Made by a program: the position numbers and the translations under genes. 64,000 nucleotides of DNA from Microbacterium sp. oral taxon 186 str. F0373 (GTDB lineage Bacteria; Actinomycetota; Actinomycetes; Actinomycetales; Microbacteriaceae). The stretch is taken from the NCBI RefSeq assembly GCF_000411455.1, contig NZ_KE150457.1:1204023-1268022 (forward strand), in the 5' to 3' direction. Shown here piece by piece: positions 28,673-37,039 of the stretch (its first letter is position 1; every line of letters starts with the position of its first letter). The notes under the pieces were generated by a model, which ran no database searches, was not told the DNA's origin, and worked only from the letters and a program-made list of their open reading frames with translations.

Positions 28673-28700
28673 GCGGCGTCGCGGTGGCGCGCTGACGCCG

Positions 28701-29345
28701 TCAGGCGGTCAGCCAGACCGCCCCGGCCGCGCCGGCGGGCAGGGCGACCGTCGCACCGTCATCGACGCGGACCACGTCCGCTCCGGCGACCACGAGACGG
28801 TGCCCCACATCGATGCCGGCGCCCTCCAGCGCCCGCAGAAGCTCGGGATCGCGGTCGCTGACCCGCAGCACCTCGCCCGCGTGCCCGACCTCGGCGGTCG
28901 ACAGCAGCACGAACGGAAGGCGGTGCACGTTGCCGTCGGCATCCGGGATCGCGTCGCCGTGCGGGTCGAAGCGAGGATGGCCCAGCCGCTCCGCGATGCC
29001 GGCGAGCAGGCGATCGCTGATCGTGTGCTCGAGCACCTCGGCCTCGTCGTGCACCTCGTCCCACGCGTAGCCGAACTCCTGCACGAGCCAGGTCTCGATG
29101 AGACGGTGGCGGCGGATGATGGATGCCGCGCGCAGCCGACCCCGCTCGGTCAGGGCCACCGGTCCGTACGGGCGGTGGTCGACGAGGCCCTGGGCGACGA
29201 GCTTCTGCACCATCTCGGTGACCGTCGACGGGGCGAGCTTCAGCTCGGCCGCCAGCTGCGACGACGTCATGAGCGCGGGCTGCCACTCGGTGTGGTGGTA
29301 GATCGTCTTCAGGTAGTCGTCGATCGCGACGGAGTTCGCAGCCAC
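28701..29345 (-). CDS. DtxR/MntR-family metal-dependent repressor
   Basis: 214 residues. The N-terminal winged helix is IDDYLKTIYHHTEW then LKLAPSTVTEMVQKLVAQGLV. The metal-binding dimerisation domain has RRHRLIETWLVQEFGYAWDEVHDEAEVLEH, with the E-x2-H pattern at the end, followed by DRL. A C-terminal SH3-like FeoA domain (about 140-212) is present. GTG 29345 starts 22 nt after the mntH stop and has its own TAGCCT box. Its neighbour mntH argues for a manganese-responsive MntR role. Confidence 0.88.
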   Translation of the reverse strand: MAANSVAIDDYLKTIYHHTEWQPALMTSSQLAAELKLAPSTVTEMVQKLVAQGLVDHRPYGPVALTERGRLRAASIIRRHRLIETWLVQEFGYAWDEVHDEAEVLEHTISDRLLAGIAERLGHPRFDPHGDAIPDADGNVHRLPFVLLSTAEVGHAGEVLRVSDRDPELLRALEGAGIDVGHRLVVAGADVVRVDDGATVALPAGAAGAVWLTA

Positions 29346-29351
29346 GCTCTC

Positions 29352-29357
29352 AGGCTA
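29352..29357 (-). promoter_or_regulatory. -10 box of the DtxR-family gene
   Basis: TAGCCT on the minus strand, 6 nt before GTG 29345, squeezed into the 22-nt gap after mntH. Confidence 0.5.
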
Positions 29358-29367
29358 CCGGCCGGAA

Positions 29368-30654
29368 CTATCCGCCGATCAAGACCAGCCACAGCAGCAA
29401 GGCGTTGAGCGCGATGAGGAACACCGAGGCGGCGACGCCGGCGAGAGTCGTCCACCAGCGGTTGCGGTACGGCCCCACCACGTCGCGGCGGGCGGTGAGC
29501 GCGACGAGCGGCACGAGTGCGAACGGGATGCCGAAGCTCAGCACCACCTGGCTGAGGATCAGCGCCCAGGTCGGATCGGCCCCGAGCGCGAGGATCACGA
29601 TGGCCGGCACGAGCGTGACGAGGCGCCGCGCGATCAGCGGCACCCGCACACGCAGCAGGCCGTGCATGATCTCCGCGCCGGCGTAGGCGCCCACCGCAGT
29701 GCTCGCCAGGCCGCTCGCGAGCAGGCCGACCGCGAACATCGTCGCGACGACGCCGCCGAGTCCCGCCGCCAGGGCGCCGTATGCGCCCTCGAGGCTGTCG
29801 GTCCCGTCGACGCCGGCGAGGTTGGCGGCCGCGAGCAGCAGGATCGCGAGGTTCACGGTGCCCGCGACGACCAGCGCGATCGTCACGTCCCAGCGGGTCG
29901 CGCGCAGCAGCCGCGGCGTCGTGACGGCACGATCGACGGGGCGCGCGCCGGCGGAGGAGAACCGGTCGCGGGCGAGGGCGCTGTGGGCGTAGATCGCGTG
30001 CGGCATGATCGTCGCGCCCAGGATGGATGCCGCGAGCAGCACCGACTCCGACCCCTCGAATCGCGGAATCATGCCGCCGGCGACACTCGCGGCATCCGGC
30101 GGGGCGATGAAGACGCCGTAGGTGAAGCCGATCGAGATCACGACGAGCAGGCCGATCACGACGAACTCGAAGCTGCGCGCGCCGCGGCGCTGCTGGATGA
30201 GCAGCAGTGCGATCGAGACGGCTCCCGTGATGAGGCCCCCGAGGGGCAGAGGGACGCCGAAGAGAAGCCAGAGGGCGACCGCGCCGCCGATCACCTCGGC
30301 GACGTCGGTGGCGACGGCGACGAGCTCGGCCTGCAGCCAGTAGGCGCGGCGCGCCCAGGGATGACGAAGGCGCTCGCCGAGGGTTTCGGCGAGGCTCTGC
30401 CCCGTCACGATGCCGAGCTTCGCGGACAGGTACTGGATGAGCCACGCCATCGCGTTGCCGAGCACGACGACCCACACCAGCAGGTAGCCGAACCGCGCCC
30501 CGGCGGTCATGTTGCTCGCGACGTTGCCCGGGTCGAGGTAGGCGACGCCGGCGACCAGCGCCGGACCGAGCAGCCATGCCGCGCGCCGGGTCCGGGAGGG
30601 CACGGTCGCCGCGCGGACGGGCGCCTCGATGGTCACCCCGGGACTTTTCGGCAC
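29368..30654 (-). CDS. mntH: Nramp-family Mn2+/Fe2+ transporter
   Basis: 428 residues with 11 or so membrane helices; proton-coupled uptake of divalent metal. Metal-binding DPGN sits at 41-44 in helix 1 and MPH at 217-219 in helix 6, both intact. Start GTG 30654 lies 6 nt after TAATTT (leaderless). An alternative GTG at 30636 would need a leader through the operator. Two TTTCGG-N4-CCGAAA palindromes cover the promoter, so control by the adjacent DtxR/MntR-type repressor is expected. Confidence 0.93.
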   Translation of the reverse strand: MPKSPGVTIEAPVRAATVPSRTRRAAWLLGPALVAGVAYLDPGNVASNMTAGARFGYLLVWVVVLGNAMAWLIQYLSAKLGIVTGQSLAETLGERLRHPWARRAYWLQAELVAVATDVAEVIGGAVALWLLFGVPLPLGGLITGAVSIALLLIQQRRGARSFEFVVIGLLVVISIGFTYGVFIAPPDAASVAGGMIPRFEGSESVLLAASILGATIMPHAIYAHSALARDRFSSAGARPVDRAVTTPRLLRATRWDVTIALVVAGTVNLAILLLAAANLAGVDGTDSLEGAYGALAAGLGGVVATMFAVGLLASGLASTAVGAYAGAEIMHGLLRVRVPLIARRLVTLVPAIVILALGADPTWALILSQVVLSFGIPFALVPLVALTARRDVVGPYRNRWWTTLAGVAASVFLIALNALLLWLVLIGG

Positions 30655-30662
30655 ACCGAAAA
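30645..30662. promoter_or_regulatory. mntH operator 1 (over the -10 box and start codon)
   Basis: TTTTCGG-CACA-CCGAAAA, perfect 7-bp inverted arms, covering the GTG start and the end of TAATTT. Likely site for the adjacent DtxR/MntR-family repressor. Confidence 0.75.
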
Positions 30663-30666
30663 ATTA
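30661..30666 (-). promoter_or_regulatory. -10 box of mntH
   Basis: TAATTT on the minus strand, 6 nt before GTG 30654; a TTTCGG -35-like box lies 17 nt upstream inside operator 2. Confidence 0.55.
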
Positions 30667-30672
30667 CCAGAC

Positions 30673-30690
30673 ATTTCGGGTGACCGAAAT
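30673..30690. promoter_or_regulatory. mntH operator 2 (over the -35 region)
   Basis: ATTTCGG-GTGA-CCGAAAT, perfect 7-bp arms, centred 28 bp from operator 1. Same half-site as operator 1, so the same regulator should bind both. Confidence 0.75.
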
Positions 30691-30765
30691 ATTGAGCGCG
30701 TTCCGAACTCCTCCGCATCGACGCCTCGTCCTGACGCGCGGCTGAGGCGGCCCCACGCGGACGTG

Positions 30766-30861
30766 TTCCGTACTCAGTCCCGCGTGGTCCGGCAGCGCGA
30801 CGAGGTCGCAGAACGAACGGACCGATCGCCCGCGGCGCGTCCGTGCGGACTGAATACGGAA
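30766..30861. repeat. 95-bp intergenic element, copy 3, with 15-bp inverted ends
   Basis: TTCCGTACTCAGTCC at 30766-30780 and GGACTGAATACGGAA at 30847-30861, one mismatch between arms, interior 66 nt. Unlike copies 1 and 2 it lies between divergent genes, ending 22 nt before the TAGCCT box of the methyltransferase gene. Confidence 0.8.
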
Positions 30862-30883
30862 GGCGAGTCGGCGAGGTCGTCGG

Positions 30884-30889
30884 TAGCCT
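30884..30889 (+). promoter_or_regulatory. -10 box of the SpoU methyltransferase gene
   Basis: TAGCCT, 6 nt before ATG 30896. Confidence 0.6.
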
Positions 30890-30895
30890 GGAGCG

Positions 30896-31561
30896 ATGAC
30901 CGAGTCCGTGCTGCCGCCGGATGCGGCCGCCCCGGACAGTGCCGAGCTCGAGCCGCAGCTCCCCGTCGGGGTCGGGCCGTGGCCGGGGGGACCCGACGCG
31001 TGGCCCGACGATCCCCGCTACGACCGCGACCTGCTCGCCGACGGTGATCGCCGGAACGTCGTCGACCGCTACCGCTATTGGACGATGGCCGCGATCGTGG
31101 CCGACCTCGATGAGCACCGGCATCCGTTTCACGTCGCCATCGAGAACTGGCAGCACGACATGAACATCGGCTCGATCGTCCGCAGCGCCAACGCGTTCGG
31201 CGCCGCGGAGGTGCACATCATCGGCAAGCGGCGGTGGAACCGTCGCGGTGCGATGGTGACCGACCGCTACCAGCACGTGCGGCACCACGAAGACGTCGCC
31301 GCCTTCACGGCCTGGGCCGAGGATGCCGAGATTCCCGTGATCGCCGTCGACAACGTCGACGGGTCGGTGCCGGTCGACCGCGCCGAGCTCCCTCAGCGGT
31401 GCGTGCTGCTGTTCGGTCAGGAGGGGCCGGGGCTGTCCGCCGAGGCGGTCGCCGCGGCATCCGCCGTCGTCGAGATCACCCAGTACGGCTCGACCCGCTC
31501 GATCAACGCGAGCGCGGCGGCCGCGGTCGTGATGTACGAGTGGTGCCGCCGCTGGGCGTGA
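30896..31561 (+). CDS. SpoU/TrmH-family RNA 2'-O-methyltransferase
   Basis: 221 residues. The first 60 are an acidic, proline-rich extension. The SPOUT domain follows: NWQHDMNIGSIVRSANAFGA holds the N and R of motif 1, VLLFGQEGPGLS motif 2, and QYGSTRSINASAAAAVVMYEW motif 3 with the knotted SAM-binding loop. All key residues (N, R, E-G-x-G, S-x-N-x-S) are present. It methylates a ribose in tRNA or rRNA; the target base cannot be assigned from sequence alone. Confidence 0.9.
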   Translation: MTESVLPPDAAAPDSAELEPQLPVGVGPWPGGPDAWPDDPRYDRDLLADGDRRNVVDRYRYWTMAAIVADLDEHRHPFHVAIENWQHDMNIGSIVRSANAFGAAEVHIIGKRRWNRRGAMVTDRYQHVRHHEDVAAFTAWAEDAEIPVIAVDNVDGSVPVDRAELPQRCVLLFGQEGPGLSAEAVAAASAVVEITQYGSTRSINASAAAAVVMYEWCRRWA

Positions 31562-31573
31562 CGCCCCGGCCGC

Positions 31574-32893
31574 TCACGCCCCGGCGGTGACCCACTCCGG
31601 CCGCCGCACGCGCCAGGCGAGCGTCGCGAGCCGCGCCAGCATGTAGACCCCGAAGAAGCAGACGGCGAGCCACATCAGGCCGATGGCCCCGGTCGGACGC
31701 GCGAGCCACAGCACCGCGAGGGCCGGCAGGTACGGGACGAGGTTGAGGCCGCCCGCCGCCGCGAGGTAGCGCACGTCGCCGGCTCCCATCAGCACGCCGT
31801 CGAGCACGAAGACCACACCGCACACCGGCTGCGCCACCGCCAGCACGAGGAGAGCGGGCTGCACGAGAGCGGCGACCTCGGGCGACCCGGTGAACACGAG
31901 TCCGATCACGCCGGAGAGCGCCGCGATCGCAGCGCCCACGATCACCCCGAACCACCCTCCCCACGCGACGGTGCGGCCGAGTACACGACGGACGAACAGC
32001 TCATCGCCGGCTCCGAGACCGCGGCCGATGAGAGCCTGCGCGGCGATCGCCAACGCGTCGAGCGCGAAGGCGGCGGTCGAGAAGATCGTGAACGCGACCT
32101 GCCATCCGGCCAGTTCGTCGGTGCCGAGAGCGGTCGCCGCGAACACGGTCGCGAGGAACGCCGCGCGCAACGACACGGTGCGCAGGAACAGCCAGCCTCC
32201 CGACGCGGCGGATCCGCGCAGTCCGTCGCGCTGCGGACGCAGGGATGCCGAGTGGCGCTGCGCCAGCCGGCCGATCACGACCGCGTAGGCGCCGACCATG
32301 CCCCACTGCGCCGCAACGGTCCCGGCCGCCGACCCGGCGATGCCCCACCCGAACCCGTAGATGAACAGGGCGTTCAGCGCCGCGTTGAGGGCGAAGCCGA
32401 TCCCCGCGATCCACAGCGGCGTGACGGTGTCCTGCATGCCGCGCAGCAGGCCCGTCGCCGCGAACACGATGAGCATGGCGGGAAGGCCCCACATCGACAG
32501 CTGCAGGTAGATGAGCGCCTGGTGGGAGACATCGGGCGCCGCGCCGAACAGCGACACGAGCGCGGGTGTCGCCAGCGATCCGGCGATCGCGAGCACGACG
32601 CCCAGACCGAGAGCCAGCCAGAGGCCGTCGACGCCGGCTCGCACCGCGTCGGCATGATCACCGGCGCCGAAGCGACGCGCCACCGCGGGTGTGGTCGAGT
32701 AGGCGAGGAAGACCATGAGTCCGACGATCGTCTGGAGCACGGCCGATGCGATGCCGAGGCCCGCGAGCGGCACCACTCCCAGATGGCCGACGAGAGCCGC
32801 GTCGACGATGAGGAACAAGGGCTCTGCGACCAGCGCACCCAGGGCCGGCACCGCCAGCCGGAGGATCTCACGGTTGAGGGTGGGCGCGGCCAT
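31574..32893 (-). CDS. MATE-family efflux transporter (DinF branch)
   Basis: 439 residues with twelve helices in two halves. It begins NREILRLAVPALGALVAEPLFLIVDAALVGHLG, the DinF-type helix 1 with conserved P and D. The second half starts near residue 225. Exports cationic drugs or metabolites by sodium or proton antiport. It is monocistronic, ends 12 nt from the convergent methyltransferase stop, and starts 6 nt after TAGGCT. Confidence 0.9.
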   Translation of the reverse strand: MAAPTLNREILRLAVPALGALVAEPLFLIVDAALVGHLGVVPLAGLGIASAVLQTIVGLMVFLAYSTTPAVARRFGAGDHADAVRAGVDGLWLALGLGVVLAIAGSLATPALVSLFGAAPDVSHQALIYLQLSMWGLPAMLIVFAATGLLRGMQDTVTPLWIAGIGFALNAALNALFIYGFGWGIAGSAAGTVAAQWGMVGAYAVVIGRLAQRHSASLRPQRDGLRGSAASGGWLFLRTVSLRAAFLATVFAATALGTDELAGWQVAFTIFSTAAFALDALAIAAQALIGRGLGAGDELFVRRVLGRTVAWGGWFGVIVGAAIAALSGVIGLVFTGSPEVAALVQPALLVLAVAQPVCGVVFVLDGVLMGAGDVRYLAAAGGLNLVPYLPALAVLWLARPTGAIGLMWLAVCFFGVYMLARLATLAWRVRRPEWVTAGA

Positions 32894-32899
32894 GCGTCG

Positions 32900-32905
32900 A
32901 GCCTA
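32900..32905 (-). promoter_or_regulatory. -10 box of the MATE gene
   Basis: TAGGCT on the minus strand, 6 nt before ATG 32893. Confidence 0.6.
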
Positions 32906-32943
32906 CGGGCGGGCGCCGACGCGGCGCGTCGGTCGGGGCGGGG

Positions 32944-32984
32944 CGTTTCGACTCGTCGCGGTGCTCCTCGCTCAACGACCGGGG
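32944..32984. repeat. REP-like GTCGTTGAGCG repeat, single arm
   Basis: CGTTTCGACTCGTC...CGCTCAACGACCGGGG. A lone unit of the family seen as inverted pairs at 47.3 and 58.5 kb, here between divergent MATE and M13 peptidase genes. Confidence 0.75.
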
Positions 32985-33058
32985 GGAGGGATGCCGCGCA
33001 ACGATCGGGGGTGGGCGAACGGCGGGTGAACACGGATCGCGCGGACAGGACCGGCGCG

Positions 33059-33064
33059 TATCCT
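33059..33064 (+). promoter_or_regulatory. -10 box of the M13 peptidase gene
   Basis: TATCCT, 7 nt before ATG 33072. Confidence 0.6.
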
Positions 33065-33071
33065 GTACGGC

Positions 33072-35069
33072 ATGACCGCCCCCACCCTTCGCTCGGGTAT
33101 CGAGCTGTCCGCGTTGAGCCCCGGCATCCGTCCTCAGGACGACCTGTTCCGTCACGTGAACGGCGCCTGGCTGGAACGTACGGAGATCCCCGACGACAAG
33201 GCGCGTTGGGGCTCGTTCCACCTGATCGCCGAGCAGGCCGAGAAGGACGTGCGGGCCATCATCGAGGAGTCGACGACGGCGGAGCCGGGCACGGAGGCGC
33301 GCAAGATCGGCGACCTGTTCGCGAGCTTCATGGACACCGAGCGCATCGAGCGGCTCGGGGCCGAGCCCCTCGCGGCCCAGTTGGCACGCGTGGACGCCAT
33401 CGACTCCATCCCGGCGCTGCTGCGCACGGTCGGCGAGATGGAGCGGGAGGGCGTCGGCAGCATGATCGGCGTCTACATCGAGCCCGACCCGGGAAACCCC
33501 GAGCGCTACGTCGCGTTCTTCGTGCAGTCCGGTCTGTCGCTGCCGGATGAGAGCTACTACCGCCTCGACAACTTCGACAAGACCCGCATCGCCTTCCGCG
33601 AGTACGTGCAGACGGTTCTCGGTCTCGCAGGCGTAGGTGCGCAGGGTGAGGATGCCGGGCAGCAGGCCGATCGCGTGCTGGCGCTGGAGACCGAGCTGGC
33701 GAGCCACCACTGGGACAACGTGCGCACCCGCGACGCCGTCGCCACGTACAACCTCATGACGTGGGACGACGTGCAGCAGCTGGTCGGCGTCGATCTCACC
33801 CCGTGGTTGGATGCCGTCGCCCCCGGCCGCCGCGACGGCTTCGCCGAGATCAACGTGAACGAGCCCAGCTACTTCGAAGGGCTCGGCTCGCTGCTCGTCG
33901 AGGACCGCCTCGAGGACTGGAAGGCGTGGCTGCGCCTGCACATCGTGCGCGCCTCCGCAGCGTTCCTGTCGTCCGACTTCGTCGATGCGAACTTCGCGTT
34001 CTACGGCACCGAGCTCACGGGCGTTCCCGTCAATCGCGAACGGTGGAAGCGGGGCGTCAGCTTCGTCGAGGCGGCGATGGGTGAGGCTGTGGGCAAGGTC
34101 TACGTCGACCGTCACTTCCCGCCCGCAGCCAAAGAGGCGATGGACGAGCTCGTCGCGAACCTCATCGAGGCCTACCGGCGTTCGATCGAGACGCTCGAGT
34201 GGATGACGCCGGAGACCCGCGGGCGCGCCCTCGAGAAGCTCGCCGCGTTCACGCCCAAGGTCGGCTACCCCGTGACGTGGAAGGACTACGCGGCGCTGGA
34301 GGTCGACGCCGCCGATCTGATCGGCAACGTCCGCCGCACGAACGCGTGGGAACACGAACGGCAGATCGCCAAGCTCGGCGCCCCCATCGACCGCGACGAG
34401 TGGTACATGACCCCGCAGACGGTCAACGCCTACTACAACCCGCTGATGAACGAGATCGTGTTCCCCGCCGCGATCCTGCAGTACCCGTTCTTCGAGCTGG
34501 ATCGGGATGCCGCGGCCAACTACGGCGGCATCGGCGCCGTGATCGGCCACGAGATCGGCCACGGCTTCGACGACCAGGGATCGGCCTTCGACGGCACCGG
34601 GGCCCTCCGCGACTGGTGGACGGATGACGACCGTGCCGCCTTCGAGCAGCGCACCGGCGCCCTCATCGCTCAGTACGACGCCCTCGTGCCGCAGGGCCTC
34701 GCCGCCGAGCACCACGTCAACGGCGCTCTCACGATCGGCGAGAACATCGGAGACCTCGGCGGGCTCGGCATCGCGATCAAGGCCTACCGCCTCTCGCTCG
34801 GCGCCGACACGACCGACGAGGATGCCGATGGTCCCGTGATCGACGGGTATACCGGCATCCAGCGGCTACTGCTCAGCTGGGCGCAGATCTGGCAGCAGAA
34901 GGGCCGCGAGGCCGAGACGATTCGCCTCCTGACCATCGATCCGCACTCGCCCAACGAGTTCCGCTGCAACCAGATCGTTCGCAACGTCGACGAGTTCTAC
35001 CGCGCGTTCGACGTCACCGAGACCGACGCGCTGTGGCTCGACGCCGACCAGCGCGTCACCATCTGGTGA
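33072..35069 (+). CDS. pepO: M13-family (neprilysin/PepO) zinc metallopeptidase
   Basis: 665 residues. The M13 N-terminal domain starts with LSPGIRPQDDLFRHVNGAWLE. The zinc site is VIGHEIGHGFDDQG (HExxH near residue 492), and the third ligand is in ENIGDLGGL near 556. The C-terminal end carries the HSPNEFRCNQIVRN substrate-binding motif. No signal peptide, so a cytoplasmic oligopeptidase. It may share a message with the beta-lactamase-like gene 90 nt downstream. Confidence 0.95.
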   Translation: MTAPTLRSGIELSALSPGIRPQDDLFRHVNGAWLERTEIPDDKARWGSFHLIAEQAEKDVRAIIEESTTAEPGTEARKIGDLFASFMDTERIERLGAEPLAAQLARVDAIDSIPALLRTVGEMEREGVGSMIGVYIEPDPGNPERYVAFFVQSGLSLPDESYYRLDNFDKTRIAFREYVQTVLGLAGVGAQGEDAGQQADRVLALETELASHHWDNVRTRDAVATYNLMTWDDVQQLVGVDLTPWLDAVAPGRRDGFAEINVNEPSYFEGLGSLLVEDRLEDWKAWLRLHIVRASAAFLSSDFVDANFAFYGTELTGVPVNRERWKRGVSFVEAAMGEAVGKVYVDRHFPPAAKEAMDELVANLIEAYRRSIETLEWMTPETRGRALEKLAAFTPKVGYPVTWKDYAALEVDAADLIGNVRRTNAWEHERQIAKLGAPIDRDEWYMTPQTVNAYYNPLMNEIVFPAAILQYPFFELDRDAAANYGGIGAVIGHEIGHGFDDQGSAFDGTGALRDWWTDDDRAAFEQRTGALIAQYDALVPQGLAAEHHVNGALTIGENIGDLGGLGIAIKAYRLSLGADTTDEDADGPVIDGYTGIQRLLLSWAQIWQQKGREAETIRLLTIDPHSPNEFRCNQIVRNVDEFYRAFDVTETDALWLDADQRVTIW

Positions 35070-35158
35070 CCACCGCGTCGCCGGGCCGGCGATCGTCGGC
35101 GCGGCGCCCGGGTCACGACACCGCCGGCAGCGACAACATCGAGAACGGAGCATCTCGC

Positions 35159-36106
35159 GTGGACAGTGCAGGTCGAGCATCGTCACCACGTCGCGGTGAG
35201 GTGCGCGCACCGCTGCGTGGCGAGGCGCGGGGCGAACGGCCCTCGACGCGACGCTCGCCCCGGCGCTCGTCGGGCCGTACCCGTTCGTTCTCGGCCGCGC
35301 TCGCCGCGCTCGACGCCGTCGCCGCAGCGGGGGCGCAGGTCTCGGTGTGCGTCACGGATCTGGACTCGGGCGAGACGGTGCTCGCGGGCGACGCGCACCT
35401 CGTGCTGCCCGTCGCGGGAATCGGCGTCGTGCCGCTGTTGATCGAGGTCGCCGCGCAGATCGACGCGGGCACGCTCGATCCGCTGCAGATCATCGAGCGC
35501 AGCTCGGTGCCGCCGGTCACGGTCGGCGGCCTCTGGCATCGGTTGGCTGCGCCCGCGCTGCCGGTGCGCGACCTGGCCGTGCTCGCCGCCGCGGCCTCCG
35601 ACGCGGCCGCCGCCAATGCGCTGCTCGATCGGGTCGGCCTCGACGCCGTGCGGGCCCGTGTCGAGCAGATCGGGCTCGTCAAGACGGCGCTGATCGACGG
35701 CTTCCGCGACGAGCGCGGCCTCGATGACGCCCCACACGTGGGCCTCGCCTCGACGGGCGAACTCGTCACCCTCTTCGCCGGTCTCGTGAACGCGCAGGTC
35801 GTCTCGCCCGCGGTCAGCGCGCAGGTGTCGGAGTGGCTCAGCCTCAACCAGGATCTGGCGCTCGTCGCGGCGAGCACCGCGCTGGACCCGTTCGCGCACG
35901 ACGACGACCGCCACGGGCTGCTCTTCGTCAACAAGACCGGGCGTGGCGACGGCATCCGCGCGGAGGCCGGAGTGATCGCCGGGCCCCGCGCCGGCGCCGC
36001 TTACGCGCTGATCGTCTGCTTCGACGACCTGTCGGTCGCGCATCGGCTGCGCGCGCACGAGGCGTTCCGCGCCCTCGGCCTCGACCTCATGGAGTACGTG
36101 TACTGA
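35159..36106 (+). CDS. class A beta-lactamase-like protein with lost catalytic Ser/Lys (315 aa)
   Basis: Serine-hydrolase fold. GTG 35159 is chosen for ACGGAG 8 nt before it. Residues 1-42 are very basic (RRSPRRSSGRTR) without a signal peptide. By alignment of motif order, the SxxK box falls at LPVAGIGVVPL (84-93), where Ser and Lys are both missing. The SDN loop reads SDA at 147-149, and KTG is kept at 259-261 in VNKTGRGDGIRAEAGVIAG. It should therefore lack lactamase activity and may be a binding or regulatory protein. It follows the M13 peptidase gene on the same strand. Confidence 0.75.
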   Translation: MDSAGRASSPRRGEVRAPLRGEARGERPSTRRSPRRSSGRTRSFSAALAALDAVAAAGAQVSVCVTDLDSGETVLAGDAHLVLPVAGIGVVPLLIEVAAQIDAGTLDPLQIIERSSVPPVTVGGLWHRLAAPALPVRDLAVLAAAASDAAAANALLDRVGLDAVRARVEQIGLVKTALIDGFRDERGLDDAPHVGLASTGELVTLFAGLVNAQVVSPAVSAQVSEWLSLNQDLALVAASTALDPFAHDDDRHGLLFVNKTGRGDGIRAEAGVIAGPRAGAAYALIVCFDDLSVAHRLRAHEAFRALGLDLMEYVY

Positions 36107-36130
36107 CGGTTTCCCGCCGGCAGCACCGCG

Positions 36131-37012
<882 letters not shown>

Positions 37013-37039
37013 GGATCGATTCTGCCCGATCGGCGCGCC

